The notes: a model not told the origin generated them from the sequence alone. 64,000 nt of DNA from an uncultured Victivallales bacterium (GCA_944391115.1 CALXSJ010000016.1:24695-88694), one strand, 5' to 3'; shown: positions 35,478 through 45,908, counted from the first letter of the stretch. Numbers and translations are program-made.

Positions 35478-37914
35478 GACAGACCTCGGATTGCATTGTA
35501 CCGCGGACCGGCGGCAGGTAGGCCAGCAGATGCGCGATATCGTCGTTTTCACCAATGAAAATTTCCCCGTCGGAGCCGGCGAGCATCACGTCGGCGCGGT
35601 GGACGATCCAGGTCTTGGGCATTCTCGCGCGCAGGATCCCCTCGTCGGTCATTCCCTCCTCCGGCGTGTAACGGAAGAGATGGCAGACATCCGCATCCAG
35701 CCCGGAGATTCCCCAGAGCACGCCGTCGCGGTTGAAGCAGAGCGCGCGAATCCGGTTTTCAATGCCCGGCTTGCCGAGCGGGATCAGGCGCTTTGCATGC
35801 AGGTCGAGTCTGGCAAGGATGCCGTCCGCGGACGTTCCAAGATAAAACGTTCCGTCTCCGCACGGCGCCGCTGCCGTGAGCGTATTGAGATATTCGCGTC
35901 CCGCCCCGCACGGCAGTTTCAGGAGTGTCTCTTCAAATTGTTCCGTATCCGTGCGGAAGGCGGTCAGATAACCGAGCTGTCCGGAAAAATAAATTGTATC
36001 CCCGTATGCAAAAAGGACTTCGGAAAGGTTTGCCCTGCGGACAATATAACGTTTGAAGCAGGGATATATGCGGAAGTGCCCAGATTCCGGGTCGAAACGG
36101 AAAAATTCGCCGCCGGGGAAGGTCAGTCCATAGATTTTCCCCCGGTGCTCAATCATCCGGTAAATGCCGTCGCCGGGTGCTGCCGTGCCGCAGTCGCTGA
36201 TTGCCTGGAGCGCATGCGGCGGAAGCGTGTAATATTTGGTGAATTCGCCCCGGTCGGTGGCTTCCCGCTCGTGGAAATACGCTCTTGCTTCCACCGTATT
36301 CAAGCAGTGCAACCTTCCCGCTCCGCCGTCCGGAGAAAAGGTGCCGAAATAGAGTTTCCCGTCCGGCAGGAGAACCATGCTGCGGCAGACTTCGGAGGGA
36401 TTCCCGAATTCCGTCAGCGGCTGGAAATAACGAATCACGGGAAAATAGACGAACAGACGCGGCGTGCCGCCGTAAGCGGCGCCGAACAGCACATGGGAGG
36501 ACGGTTCCTGAATCAGCGCTCCGATCCTGCCGCATCCGCGTGGAATCAGGGGGGTGGTTCCGGACATTCCTTCCTCCTGCGCAATCAGGGTGCCGCGCAT
36601 CACGAACGGCGAATTGTCGCGCGGCGTCACCGCGTAATATTCCCAGCGGTCGGCGGGAAGCCCTTCCGAGGGCGGCACGACATCCCTGCCGTAAAGAAGG
36701 CGTGCCTTCTCCTCCGGACGCTTGTCCACGCCGTTCCGGTTGTAGATGAAAAGGGAAAGCGCGTCGCTGCTGCCCTGCCGTTCGCCGCCGAAATACAGTG
36801 TGTTGTCCGAGGTGCAGCAGGCGGACGCCACCACGTTCAGGCAGGCGAACCCCTCAACTTCGATGCGCCCGAGGTCCTCCTGTTCCAGTGTTTCCGGATC
36901 CAGCGAGAAGATGTGCGGCGGAATCCGCTTGATTCCCTGCGCGTTGTAGGCGCCGAAGTAGAGCTTTCCATCGTGACCGACGATCAGCATGCGCGGGAAG
37001 AAGCGGTTGACCGGATAGCGGTCATGTCCGGGCGTCTCCTTTCCGAGAATTCCCAGATCGCGTATCGTACCGAATTTGCCCCGGCGGGGATCGTATTCAA
37101 AAATATGATGGGTCATCCACGTGGTGCCGTAGAGTTTCTTTCCGTCGCGCGACGGAAGAAGATTGAAGATTCCCCGCCCGTTGTATGACGCCCAGTAATC
37201 GTCCGGGAGTCCGACGGGAAGCGTTTCCAGTTTTCCTTTGTCCGGAAGGAAGCGCAGCAGATTGCCCTGACTGTCGGAGGTGTAGACACACCCGTCCGCC
37301 GGGGAATAGCAGGGACCGAGAAAATCGTGTTCGGCAATGCGCCCGTAATCGCGGATCTCGCCCGTTTTCAGATTGACGGCATGGAAGTGGCAGCGCAGAA
37401 ATCCTGTGATGTAGACTTCGTCGCGTTCGGGATTGTAAGTCATCCATCGCGCCCCTCCGCCGGGAACGACGACGCCGAAGTCCGAGGTCGTTCCGCGTGC
37501 AGGATCGTGGATAATCAGGTGCGAACCGGTGAATTTCCGTTCCGGATCGTTGCAGACATGCCAGTAATGATAGGCGTCCTCTCCGACTGGCGGGGCCGTC
37601 ATATGGGTGGCGGCGAGCAGCTTTCCCTCCGGAGTGAAACAGATCGCGGTATGGATTTTCGAATGCGGGTGACGGAGGCGGTCGCTTTCGCCGTAACGGA
37701 TGACCTGTTCCAGATCCGCGACCTGCCGGATTGTGTCCGTCTGCGGATCATAGCACATCAGACGGGCGAATGATCCGGCGAATCCGACTTCGGCGCACAA
37801 TGCGAAGTAGACTTTGTCGTCAGGCGAGGCCGCGGCGGCGTAGATTACGTCGTGATGCGCCTGATGTTCCGCAAACCGGATGGTGATGTTTTTCTGATCC
37901 GCGATCTGATCCAT
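35470..37914 (-). CDS. Large beta-propeller protein without signal peptide
   Basis: The chosen ATG 37914 has AGGAGAC five bases upstream and gives 814 residues. A GTG at 37989 overlapping the preceding stop is possible and adds 25 residues. The sequence is made of repeated beta blades of the type PDGKLYFGTF, GDGTFYLGTSADGILARLD and YDPRRGKFGTIRDLG, and probably forms two propellers. No catalytic set is evident, although the blade motifs recall SMP-30/gluconolactonase and PQQ-like folds. It lies 71 bases after a secreted DUF4838 protein and overlaps the neutral-ceramidase-like gene. A role in binding or hydrolysing a cytoplasmic sugar lactone is only a guess. Confidence 0.72.
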   Translation of the reverse strand: MDQIADQKNITIRFAEHQAHHDVIYAAAASPDDKVYFALCAEVGFAGSFARLMCYDPQTDTIRQVADLEQVIRYGESDRLRHPHSKIHTAICFTPEGKLLAATHMTAPPVGEDAYHYWHVCNDPERKFTGSHLIIHDPARGTTSDFGVVVPGGGARWMTYNPERDEVYITGFLRCHFHAVNLKTGEIRDYGRIAEHDFLGPCYSPADGCVYTSDSQGNLLRFLPDKGKLETLPVGLPDDYWASYNGRGIFNLLPSRDGKKLYGTTWMTHHIFEYDPRRGKFGTIRDLGILGKETPGHDRYPVNRFFPRMLIVGHDGKLYFGAYNAQGIKRIPPHIFSLDPETLEQEDLGRIEVEGFACLNVVASACCTSDNTLYFGGERQGSSDALSLFIYNRNGVDKRPEEKARLLYGRDVVPPSEGLPADRWEYYAVTPRDNSPFVMRGTLIAQEEGMSGTTPLIPRGCGRIGALIQEPSSHVLFGAAYGGTPRLFVYFPVIRYFQPLTEFGNPSEVCRSMVLLPDGKLYFGTFSPDGGAGRLHCLNTVEARAYFHEREATDRGEFTKYYTLPPHALQAISDCGTAAPGDGIYRMIEHRGKIYGLTFPGGEFFRFDPESGHFRIYPCFKRYIVRRANLSEVLFAYGDTIYFSGQLGYLTAFRTDTEQFEETLLKLPCGAGREYLNTLTAAAPCGDGTFYLGTSADGILARLDLHAKRLIPLGKPGIENRIRALCFNRDGVLWGISGLDADVCHLFRYTPEEGMTDEGILRARMPKTWIVHRADVMLAGSDGEIFIGENDDIAHLLAYLPPVRGTMQSEVCHE

Positions 37915-37985
37915 GGCTGTCTCCTGCTGCTGTTCTTCCCGGACGGGAAATTTTCCCCGTCCGGAGCTTTGTTTTATCACCTGGT

Positions 37986-40900
37986 TCACTCAATCTCCTC
38001 CAGACGGATGTCATCAAACCAGACCGTGCCGGACGCTCCGATGATGCTCGGCGCCAGATAGGCGACTCCCCCTTTCATGTCCGGAGGCGTCTGCACGACA
38101 AAACTCTGACGGAACCATCCGCGAGTTCCGATCAGTCCCTGCCATGGATGGAAATTGTTTTTCCCGGGAAGGGAAAGACGCATCCGTCCGCCGCAGTTGT
38201 TCTTTTTCGGGACGACATTTTCGAGGCGGATAAAATAGGAAAGGCAGTATTTCGTCCCGGGTTTAAGTCCGGAAATCGCCTGTTCCGCACTTGCATTTCC
38301 CACGGAGGAAAGCTGAATTCTGAGACTCTGTTTTCCCGTGACGAAATGATCCTTGTCAAGAGAAAGACTTCCCGACTGAATGCCCCACGCCCCGGCGCGG
38401 CGCCGTCCGTTCCGGATAACCGGATCGCTGCCGAAATCGGGATCCTTCACCAGATTTTTCGGACCATCCACATTCCGCAGAAGTTTTCCGAAGGAGTCAA
38501 TGTCGTGATAATCCCTGACGAAGGGCCCCCAGACATACCGTTCGGCGGGATTGTGTGCGCGGCAGCGCGTGAAGTTCGCACGGAAATCCCCTTTTTCGAT
38601 TCCCCGCATGTTTTTCTTGGGGATCGCAATTTCCGCAAACCATTTGCCGGGAGCGGACGAGACGGCTACTTTTGCCTCGCTGTCCCAGGTCCGGTCGCAG
38701 TCGAGTCCCGCGCCGATTTTCCGGCATTTCTGGTCGGCGAGCGAACCGGCGGCGTTGATCATCAGCTGGTAGTAGATTTTCTCGCTGTTTTCCGGATAGA
38801 AAAAGAGTTCGATCGAGGTGTCGCTCCACATCTGGAAATCGTCGCGGGCGCGGGGAAGCGTCCGCTTCACAAGTATTTCATCCGGTTCCGCGCAGACATA
38901 CGCGATATAGAGTGTTTCCGCATCTTCCGTCACCAGGACGAACGTCTCCGGATAGCTCCCGCCGACTTCCCGATTCAGCGCCTGCAGTTTCAGCATGACT
39001 GCGTCTTTCCACGCTTTCTCATCGGGATTTCCGTCAATGGCAATCCGTTCCTTGGCGGGAAGCTGTTTCATCGGGACGGCAACCACCGCTTTGTTCCTCC
39101 TGTTTTCCAGATATTGCTTCGCACGATTGCGCATACCATCAAGAAAATGCTTCCGGATGTATTTGACGCGCGCCAGAGCGTCCGGATCCTTTGCCGCAAG
39201 CTTTTCGGCGAGGTCATAGCGCTTTGCAAAATCAGCAAGGCGTTCCGGCGAATAGATTTCTGTCCAGACCTCGTATTCGGAGGGCGCCACCGGCCGGGGA
39301 CCGAGACTGGTGTTTACAACCCGGGAGGCGATCCGGTCGATCCAGATGTCCTCCATCTCCTCGTAAAGTTTCTCCATCGTGTCCGCGGCCGCGCCGAACA
39401 TGGAAGCATAGTGATCCTTGAGAAGCGCCTTGTAGTCACAGGCATTGTCCCACATCGCCTTGCCGAAGATGTAGACGTTCAGATAGTTGAAGAGATAGTT
39501 GTCCGTTCCGGATTCGGTGAACGCTCCGTTGATGTAAGGACCTGCTTCCGTATAGAATTTCCCGAACGCGCGGGGGGCCAGATTCGGCACGCCGTCGATC
39601 CGTGTGCCCTGATATTTCGCGGCGTAATTATACAGCGAGAGATCCTGATTGGGCACTTTTTTGTTCCATGCGAGGATCAGTTTCATCTGATCGTCACCGC
39701 TGAACGTTCCGCTGCATGGGGTCTGGACGTTGAACGGTCCGCCAACGCAGAGCTGCACGTGCATGTTGTCGGGTATTTCGCATGCCGGAACCGGAACGGT
39801 ATAGTGATAGGCGAACATCGTGAATACGCCGGGAATCTTTTCCGCTTTTGCCCGCCGAGCCAGGCTTGTTCCGAAGTTCCAGAGGAAATCGGAGCGTTTC
39901 TGCGGATCCGATTCCAGGTGTTTCCAGCATTTTTCGCAATGGCAGGGATACAATCCGTCCGGCAGGGAGATGCTGAAGTAGTGGTCCTGAAACCCGTGCG
40001 GCGGCCATACTTTGAGCGGAATCCCGCGTGCGGAGGGCGGCTGTCCCGCCATCAGCGCTTTGAAATCCCGGTAGATTTCCTCGGAAACCGCGCTGGAATA
40101 GCAGAACTGCGGAGCGCCGGGCATATATTTTTCCATATGGCGTTTTCCGTCCGGGCGCAACGCGAAATATTCCGGATGCGTCTTGCCGTAGCGGTCGCCA
40201 AGTTTCAGGAGTTCGATTCCGTGCATCGTGGGAGTTTCATCGGTCTGCATCCGCCACCTCCACGCGGCGAGATTCCGTTCGCGCGAGATGTAATTGCCAT
40301 ATGGATCCCGGATTTTGCTTTTGTCGATATCCTCCCAGGCTCCTTTGTAGATGCCGAAGGAGCGGATGTCGTTGTCTGGACGGTCGAAGATGTCGATTCC
40401 GGGAAGTTTCAGCGCTGTGTATTTCGGGATGATGACACCGAGTTTGTTCGGAAAGAAGAAGCGGACCTTTACGAAACGTTCCAGAAAATCATAGACGCCG
40501 AACAGTGTTCCATGTTCGTTGAACATCCGCCATATGCCGCCCTTTTCGAGAGCATCCTCGGCGGACATGGGTTTTCCTTTGTCCTTCCCTGCAAAGCGTT
40601 TGAGAATCGGCGCATCCTTTCCCAGAATGTAAATTTTCTTTCCGTCGCGGCGGATGACGAAGGAGTCGCGCCACTGCACCTTCCGGTCGAGCCCGAGTGC
40701 CCGGGCGGATTCATGATTTCCGAGAATAAACGAGATTTTTCCGTCCGTCGGCCTTTCCCGGATCGGAATCTCCGTGTCGAGCGCCTGTTCCAGATGAGTC
40801 TTCAGCTCTTTTGCCGCGAATCGCGTGATGCTCAGGGCGTCACCGGCGACAACGATTTCCATTTCACGGGAGGTGCGCGGAATGGCGAGGGTGTCATTCT

Positions 40901-41012
40901 CCTGAATCCGGATGACCCGCGGCGGAAGATTCTTTTTCAGAAAACGCTCTCCGGCAAAAAGAGGACACGCCGCGAGCGCCATGAGAAAAACGAACTGCAT
41001 TTTACGGTTCAT
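37986..41012 (-). CDS. Secreted DUF4838 protein with C-terminal carbohydrate-binding modules
   Basis: The 1008-residue protein has a signal peptide (QFVFLMALAACPLFAG). Residues 40-180 resemble an alpha-glucuronidase-like N-terminal domain (ITRFAAKELKTHLEQAL, ISFILGNHESARALGL, GVYDFLERFVKVRFFFP). About 190-600 is the DUF4838 domain, with the cysteine-bearing DGLYPCHCEKCWKHLE segment. A family-9-like binding module lies at about 660-850 (IAIDGNPDEKAWKDAVM, DTSIELFFYPEN). The C-terminal 150 residues form another jelly roll (GTVWFDDIRLEEIE). It should act on polysaccharide outside the cytoplasm. It follows the pseudopilin gene by 28 bases. A related but shorter protein is encoded at 49812-52283. 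Confidence 0.85.
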   Translation of the reverse strand: MNRKMQFVFLMALAACPLFAGERFLKKNLPPRVIRIQENDTLAIPRTSREMEIVVAGDALSITRFAAKELKTHLEQALDTEIPIRERPTDGKISFILGNHESARALGLDRKVQWRDSFVIRRDGKKIYILGKDAPILKRFAGKDKGKPMSAEDALEKGGIWRMFNEHGTLFGVYDFLERFVKVRFFFPNKLGVIIPKYTALKLPGIDIFDRPDNDIRSFGIYKGAWEDIDKSKIRDPYGNYISRERNLAAWRWRMQTDETPTMHGIELLKLGDRYGKTHPEYFALRPDGKRHMEKYMPGAPQFCYSSAVSEEIYRDFKALMAGQPPSARGIPLKVWPPHGFQDHYFSISLPDGLYPCHCEKCWKHLESDPQKRSDFLWNFGTSLARRAKAEKIPGVFTMFAYHYTVPVPACEIPDNMHVQLCVGGPFNVQTPCSGTFSGDDQMKLILAWNKKVPNQDLSLYNYAAKYQGTRIDGVPNLAPRAFGKFYTEAGPYINGAFTESGTDNYLFNYLNVYIFGKAMWDNACDYKALLKDHYASMFGAAADTMEKLYEEMEDIWIDRIASRVVNTSLGPRPVAPSEYEVWTEIYSPERLADFAKRYDLAEKLAAKDPDALARVKYIRKHFLDGMRNRAKQYLENRRNKAVVAVPMKQLPAKERIAIDGNPDEKAWKDAVMLKLQALNREVGGSYPETFVLVTEDAETLYIAYVCAEPDEILVKRTLPRARDDFQMWSDTSIELFFYPENSEKIYYQLMINAAGSLADQKCRKIGAGLDCDRTWDSEAKVAVSSAPGKWFAEIAIPKKNMRGIEKGDFRANFTRCRAHNPAERYVWGPFVRDYHDIDSFGKLLRNVDGPKNLVKDPDFGSDPVIRNGRRRAGAWGIQSGSLSLDKDHFVTGKQSLRIQLSSVGNASAEQAISGLKPGTKYCLSYFIRLENVVPKKNNCGGRMRLSLPGKNNFHPWQGLIGTRGWFRQSFVVQTPPDMKGGVAYLAPSIIGASGTVWFDDIRLEEIE

Positions 41013-41040
41013 TTCCTGCTTCCTTTCTTGAATATATCAG

Positions 41041-41775
41041 TTATGGTTGCGCACTGTAAATGTATTTTCCGGACGAATTGAACAGTTCCCGGAACGAGAG
41101 CGCCGTGACATGAAGATCCATGAAGAGCGCGTTTGTCTTTGACGAGTGGCGGCATTCCACCGCGCCACCGGCGGTAGGGGATCCCGTTGCGCTGAAGGGA
41201 TAGCCGGTGATGGCGAATCCGCTGTTCAGCTTCCAGTCGTAGGCTTCGGCGAGATAAGCCCAGCGGCTGGGGCTGCGGAGCCTGGTGACAAGGTTCATCC
41301 AGTAACGAAAAGTTCCTGTGCTGTCGATGCCGCTGCAGTAATAGTTTCCGAGGTAGCTTTTGACATGGCCCGGTCCGTTGTCGCGCCAGGTCGGATCGTC
41401 GGATGAGGCATTGCAGCTCCGCTCGTCGGAAGGGCATTGCAGGAGATTGCCCGGTGTGGAATGCCAGTGGTAGCGGTCGGATTGGATCGTGTAACGGAGA
41501 GAGGCATACAGGACCATGCAGTAGCGCCAGGAATCCATGGCGGCAGGAAGATCGTCAAAAAGATACTGCCCGGAAACCGGTGGAAGATAGGACTTGTAGT
41601 CTCCAAGATAGATTCCGACTGCCGTTCCCTGCTGCCGGAGATTCGAGATGCATTGCACCGCCTTCGTCCGTTCCCGCGCGGCATTCAGCGCCGGAAGCAG
41701 CATCCCGGCAAGAACTGCGATGATCGCAATCACGACTAGAAGCTCGATCAGTGTAAAAGTTTGTCTTTTCCTCAT
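41041..41775 (-). CDS. Orphan pseudopilin with type IV prepilin leader (H-X9-DG-like)
   Basis: ATG 41775 with AAAGGAGG upstream gives 244 residues; the in-frame codons before it overlap the PIG-L gene. The N-terminus is MRKRQT followed by [20 protein letters not shown], the class III-type prepilin leader with Glu at +5. The C-terminal motif reads [16 protein letters not shown], so DLH replaces the usual DGH. It lies 16 bases after the PIG-L deacetylase and 28 before the DUF4838 gene in the same operon. This pseudopilin and the ones at 7544, 28415 and 49010 are paralogues by overall pattern, although their C-terminal halves differ strongly. Confidence 0.85.
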   Translation of the reverse strand: MRKRQTFTLIELLVVIAIIAVLAGMLLPALNAARERTKAVQCISNLRQQGTAVGIYLGDYKSYLPPVSGQYLFDDLPAAMDSWRYCMVLYASLRYTIQSDRYHWHSTPGNLLQCPSDERSCNASSDDPTWRDNGPGHVKSYLGNYYCSGIDSTGTFRYWMNLVTRLRSPSRWAYLAEAYDWKLNSGFAITGYPFSATGSPTAGGAVECRHSSKTNALFMDLHVTALSFRELFNSSGKYIYSAQP

Positions 41776-41791
41776 GGCAAATCCTCCTTTC

Positions 41792-42451
41792 TTACTCCAA
41801 TTCGTTGAGAATACATTTTGCTTCATCTTGCATAAAACCGCATGCCTGAAAGGCTTCTGCGTATTCACAGTGGATCTGCTGTCCACGGAAACGTCCCGTC
41901 ATGATTTTGTTCTGCACAATGCAGTCATCAGGATTCTGGCATTCATACATCCGGATCAGTTTGATTTTCTCCGTCATTACGGAGGAAACATCCACGAGAT
42001 GGGTCGGATGAAACCCGAGCGACTGAAAGGAAAACTCGTAAAAATAAATTTCAGGCATCAGGCGCGCGATTTTCAGTGCCCGGAACAAAGCTGCCGTCGT
42101 CATGATGTGATCCACATGCCGGTCCGGCACAAAATGGGTGAAAACTGCGCGAGGACGGATCTCCCGGAGGTTGTCCGCCATCTTCCGGCAGGTGCTTTCC
42201 GGCGCGAAGGAATTTCCGTCGATCTCGCCGAGAAAGAGGAGCTCCGCCCCGACGGCGGAAGCAACGCGCTGTTCCTCCTTTGTCCGCGTGGCGGCACATT
42301 CCTCTATGGAAACCCCCTGTTCGATCAGGCCGCGCTCTCCTTTTGTGAAATCCCACAGGTGAAGGTTAAAACGTTTCCGCATCCGGAGAGCTGTCCCGCA
42401 GCAGGCGGTGAAATCATCCGGATGCGCGCAGAGAAAAATAACATTTTTCAT
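41792..42451 (-). CDS. PIG-L-family N-deacetylase
   Basis: The 219-residue protein has the PIG-L zinc motif AHPDD at residues 9-13 ([15 protein letters not shown]) and the matching HVDH at 112-115 ([12 protein letters not shown]). These enzymes remove acetyl groups from N-acetylglucosaminyl compounds. It has no signal peptide and would act in the cytoplasm. It lies 3 bases after the GntR regulator gene and 16 before a pseudopilin gene, in a single operon. With DUF4838 and isomerase genes it fits a pathway for an N-acetylated sugar. The local sugar is not known. Confidence 0.88.
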   Translation of the reverse strand: MKNVIFLCAHPDDFTACCGTALRMRKRFNLHLWDFTKGERGLIEQGVSIEECAATRTKEEQRVASAVGAELLFLGEIDGNSFAPESTCRKMADNLREIRPRAVFTHFVPDRHVDHIMTTAALFRALKIARLMPEIYFYEFSFQSLGFHPTHLVDVSSVMTEKIKLIRMYECQNPDDCIVQNKIMTGRFRGQQIHCEYAEAFQACGFMQDEAKCILNELE

Positions 42452-42454
42452 GAT

Positions 42455-43498
42455 TCAGCCTTTTCCCTTTGGAATTTGAAACCCTTTGATGCATAGATTG
42501 GTTCGCGATATTTTCCCCTCGAAGATCTGCCCGATTCCCCGTGCAATCATGGCGCCCAGCGTCCGGCATTGTTTCTGAAGAAAAATGCGGTCGAAGGACA
42601 CCAGCGGGATTCCGTTCGGATTACAGCCTTTGAGTTCCTGGTCCGTGGAGTGCGGCGACAGAATCGGAACGGCACATCCCTTCGGAAGCACCTTCAGCAC
42701 AGTCCCGAGCGTCCGGTGGGAACAGTAAACGCCGTCAATCTTTTTTGCTTTCAAAAGCCGGGGCAGCGTTTTCCGGATTTCTTCCGGATCGGGGAGGAAA
42801 AAAGCCGCGGGATCCATTTTTTTCTCTTTCATTTTCGCGGCAAAAGAGCGGAAACGGAGAAGTTCATTGCTGCAGAAGAGGGGACGCGTGCATCCCCGTT
42901 CCAGAAAAAACGAAGCGATTTCCGCTCCCGCGTCCATGTCCAGCGCATACCAGTTCCGCTCGGGATGGCCCCATTCCGGATAATTCGGGTTGCAGATGGT
43001 GAGGACCGGATAATCGTCTGCGAGCATCCGGTTGATGACGGAAAAGTCATCCGGAGTCTGCGTGTGCCATACGATGCAGTCGCATCCGCTGTTTTCCAGC
43101 TCAAAGGCTTCTTTTTCGGGGGTATTTTCGGAGCGGGGCAGCATGGTGAAGCTGCAGTTGTAGCCGAGCGAGTACAGTTCTTCGGAAAGTCCGCTCAGGA
43201 ACTGGGAAAAGATCAGCCCGACATAGCTGTGATAAATCACAATTCCAACGGTATGTTCCACCGAACCGGATGCCGCGGGATTGGTGAATGTTCCCTTCCT
43301 TCCCGGCAGGCTCATCAGGAGACCGGCCCCTTTCAGACTTTCCATTGCGCGGCGGAGCGTGACGCGGCTGACGTGCAGTTTCTCCGCCAGATCGCGTTCC
43401 GGTTCCAGGCGTACGGGCTCCGTTCCGCTTTTCGCAATAATCTGCAGAAGATAGCGTCTTACCGACTCCGTTGTGAGCAATGTCTTGTATGGCGGCAT
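42455..43498 (-). CDS. GntR-type transcriptional regulator with LacI-like effector domain
   Basis: I choose ATG 43498 (347 residues). Upstream in-frame codons run through the promoter and a repeat element, so they are not coding. Residues 1-75 are a GntR winged helix (ERDLAEKLHVSRVTLRRAME, LPGRKGTFTNPAA). The rest is a LacI/periplasmic-binding-like domain (VGIVIYHSYVGLIFSQFL, SGCDCIVWHTQTP, VSFDRIFLQ). It is the first gene of the seven-gene operon reaching to 33376 and is probably its regulator. Its DNA-binding domain is close to that of the regulator at 2585. A palindrome overlaps its -10 box. Confidence 0.87.
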   Translation of the reverse strand: MPPYKTLLTTESVRRYLLQIIAKSGTEPVRLEPERDLAEKLHVSRVTLRRAMESLKGAGLLMSLPGRKGTFTNPAASGSVEHTVGIVIYHSYVGLIFSQFLSGLSEELYSLGYNCSFTMLPRSENTPEKEAFELENSGCDCIVWHTQTPDDFSVINRMLADDYPVLTICNPNYPEWGHPERNWYALDMDAGAEIASFFLERGCTRPLFCSNELLRFRSFAAKMKEKKMDPAAFFLPDPEEIRKTLPRLLKAKKIDGVYCSHRTLGTVLKVLPKGCAVPILSPHSTDQELKGCNPNGIPLVSFDRIFLQKQCRTLGAMIARGIGQIFEGKISRTNLCIKGFQIPKGKG

Positions 43499-43525
43499 GG
43501 CAATACCTGTCCTGATTGGTGTTTT

Positions 43526-43560
43526 GGTATTAAATATAACACCATAAAGATGGCAGTCAA
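43526..43560 (-). promoter_or_regulatory. Promoter with overlapping operator for the seven-gene operon
   Basis: On the minus strand TTGACT (43560-43555) and TATATT (43538-43533) are 16 bases apart. The 18-base sequence GGTATTAAATATAACACC (43526-43543) is a palindrome with two mismatched pairs and covers the -10 box. A perfect 6-bp pair GGTGTT/AACACC also flanks this region (43518-43543). Confidence 0.55.
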
Positions 43561-43691
43561 GGCTGCGGGCGAAAAAAACATAGAATTTTGCAGTGTGCTT
43601 TTCCCGGAAGAGTCTGTTTGTATTGCGGCATATCAGGAGGCGAACCTGATTCGTAAGCCTCGAAAGAGTGAATGAAACAGCAGAGTCGGAG

Positions 43692-43717
43692 TTGCATCGC
43701 GGGAATCCGTGTTTATT
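43692..43717. repeat. Truncated remnant of the 151-bp structured repeat
   Basis: TTGCATCGCGGGAAT followed by TTTATT and an A run repeats the last part of the repeat unit found in full right next to it and at 63775. It suggests an older tandem copy here that has decayed. Confidence 0.5.
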
Positions 43718-43862
43718 AAAAAAAAATAGGTTAATGCCGCGATGCTCTGCATCGCCAAAACGACATCGTGCTTTCCTGTGAGTCCTGCCGTGGTCCAGCA
43801 GCGTAAGCTGGCTTCCGGAGACGAAATCCCCGATACCGCGTATGTTTGCATCGCGGCAGTTC
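43718..43862. repeat. Structured repeat element, diverged copy
   Basis: This copy shares about four of five positions with the tandem copies at 63775-64000. Its 11-base ends TGCCGCGATGC (43735-43745) and GCATCGCGGCA (43848-43858) are perfectly complementary. The A-to-G change in the first end relative to the other copies is matched by T-to-C in the second. Inner hairpins GCGATGC/GCATCGC and CCAGC/GCTGG are kept. No protein frame is conserved between the copies. Confidence 0.75.
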
Positions 43863-44190
43863 ATTTTTGTAAATGTCATGTGCGAGGATAAGTGGTTCTG
43901 TTTCTCAGTACAAAACAGGTGACACTTTTCTCCATGTTAATAAATTGACAGTCAATAAGATGCAACAATGTATCATATTCTGTCAAATGAGAATAAAATA
44001 GCATGAGGAAATGTGATTGCAAATCAAGAATATATGAATAATGGAATAGCGAAACTCCGAATCGGCTTTCAAGGAAAGGCGATCCGGAAGGACCTCACAG
44101 ATAATGCTGTATCGCAAATTCCGAGCCATATGCGACCTACCAGCGATTAGGAATGCAAACTTCGAGTGAGGCTAAACGGAATTCTACAGG
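43863..44190. other. AT-rich intergenic region, nothing named
   Basis: This stretch lies between the repeat and the tmRNA terminator. An imperfect hairpin, ATCGGCTTTC-AAG-GAAAGGCGAT (one mismatch), lies near 44062-44084. I cannot assign it to a known RNA family. No open frame is convincing. Confidence 0.35.
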
Positions 44191-44242
44191 TAAAAAATAA
44201 AAGAGTATTTTTGGAACTTCCAATAAAAAGTGTCCAAAATAC
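44191..44242 (-). terminator. Intrinsic terminator of the tmRNA gene
   Basis: Read leftwards, GTATTTTGGA (44242-44233) pairs with TCCAAAAATAC (44215-44205) around a loop, with one bulged base. A T-rich run on that strand follows (44202-44192). It begins 15 bases after the CCA end of the tmRNA. Confidence 0.7.
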
Positions 44243-44257
44243 CCTTATCGTATCAAA

Positions 44258-44607
44258 TGGTGGAGCCGAGGGGAGTTGAACCCCTGTCCTGTGACGTCAT
44301 TGCGACGATATCTACATGCGTATTCTGTCTTTTCTGTTTTTCGTCCTCCGGCTTTGCCGACAGGCAGGCGGCTTTCAGACTACCTCATCTGAAATCTCGC
44401 ACGCGGACCGATGAGTAAGATCTTTGTGCCAGGACACTGCTGTCGCCCTCTCTCTCAGTGTCCGTCGGAGAGAGGACGTCGCCGTCAAGCGGCGAGTGCG
44501 TACTCTTCGTTCGCAGTTATTGGTTTGACCGGTGATTAACGAGGCAAACGATCATCCTCGGCATGCAATCGGCACTCCGCTCGTCCAGTCGAATCCGGAA
44601 CGGCCCC
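44258..44607 (-). ncRNA. ssrA: Transfer-messenger RNA (tmRNA)
   Basis: The 350-nt RNA rescues stalled ribosomes and tags the incomplete protein. The 5' end GGGGCCG (from 44607) pairs as a 7-bp acceptor stem with CGGCTCC before the discriminator A and the encoded CCA (44260-44258). The T arm GGTTCAACTCC lies next to it, and the 5' domain has the usual GATTCGAC segment. The tag frame is read from 44514 to 44485: A-N-E-E-Y-A-L-A-A then TGA. It begins at the GCG resume codon and ends in the usual ALAA degradation signal. The pseudoknot stems are apparent as GC-rich inverted repeats (for example near 44455-44475). It is a one-piece, not permuted, tmRNA. Confidence 0.95.
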
Positions 44608-44623
44608 TGCCTGATGAAACCGT

Positions 44624-44651
44624 AATATATCATATTTCGGCCGATTTGCAA
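44624..44651 (-). promoter_or_regulatory. tmRNA promoter
   Basis: On the minus strand TTGCAA (44651-44646) and TATATT (44629-44624) are 16 bases apart. Transcription would start about 9 bases before the mature 5' end, which leaves a short leader for RNase P to remove. Confidence 0.55.
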
Positions 44652-44762
44652 ATCCCCGGCGGCCGTCCGGTACATCCCGGAAGATTTTCTGCCGGACCGG
44701 AGATGCGGGCCTCTGCGTGCTTCCCGTTTTTTCCGCCGACAGCATCTTCCCGGAATCCGGAT

Positions 44763-44791
44763 AAAAAAAAACGGCGGAAACAAGATCCGCC
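44763..44791 (-). terminator. Intrinsic terminator after mreB
   Basis: On the minus strand GGCGGA-TCTTGTT-TCCGCC (44791-44773) is a perfect 6-bp stem followed by a G and nine T residues (44771-44763). It lies 28 bases after the mreB stop codon. Confidence 0.85.
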
Positions 44792-44818
44792 ATCCGTTCA
44801 TTATTCTTATCTGGAACT

Positions 44819-45908
<1,090 letters not shown>

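Noticed and set aside
35458..37188. A 576-codon rightward open frame
   Set aside because: It is antisense to the beta-propeller gene and shows no recognisable domain.
38148..41081. A 977-codon open frame on the plus strand
   Set aside because: It is antisense to the DUF4838 gene, which has a signal peptide, domains and operon spacing; the antisense frame has none.
44062..44110. Possible small signal recognition particle RNA because of a CCGGAAGGA-like segment
   Set aside because: The surrounding sequence lacks the conserved apical loop and long helical arm.
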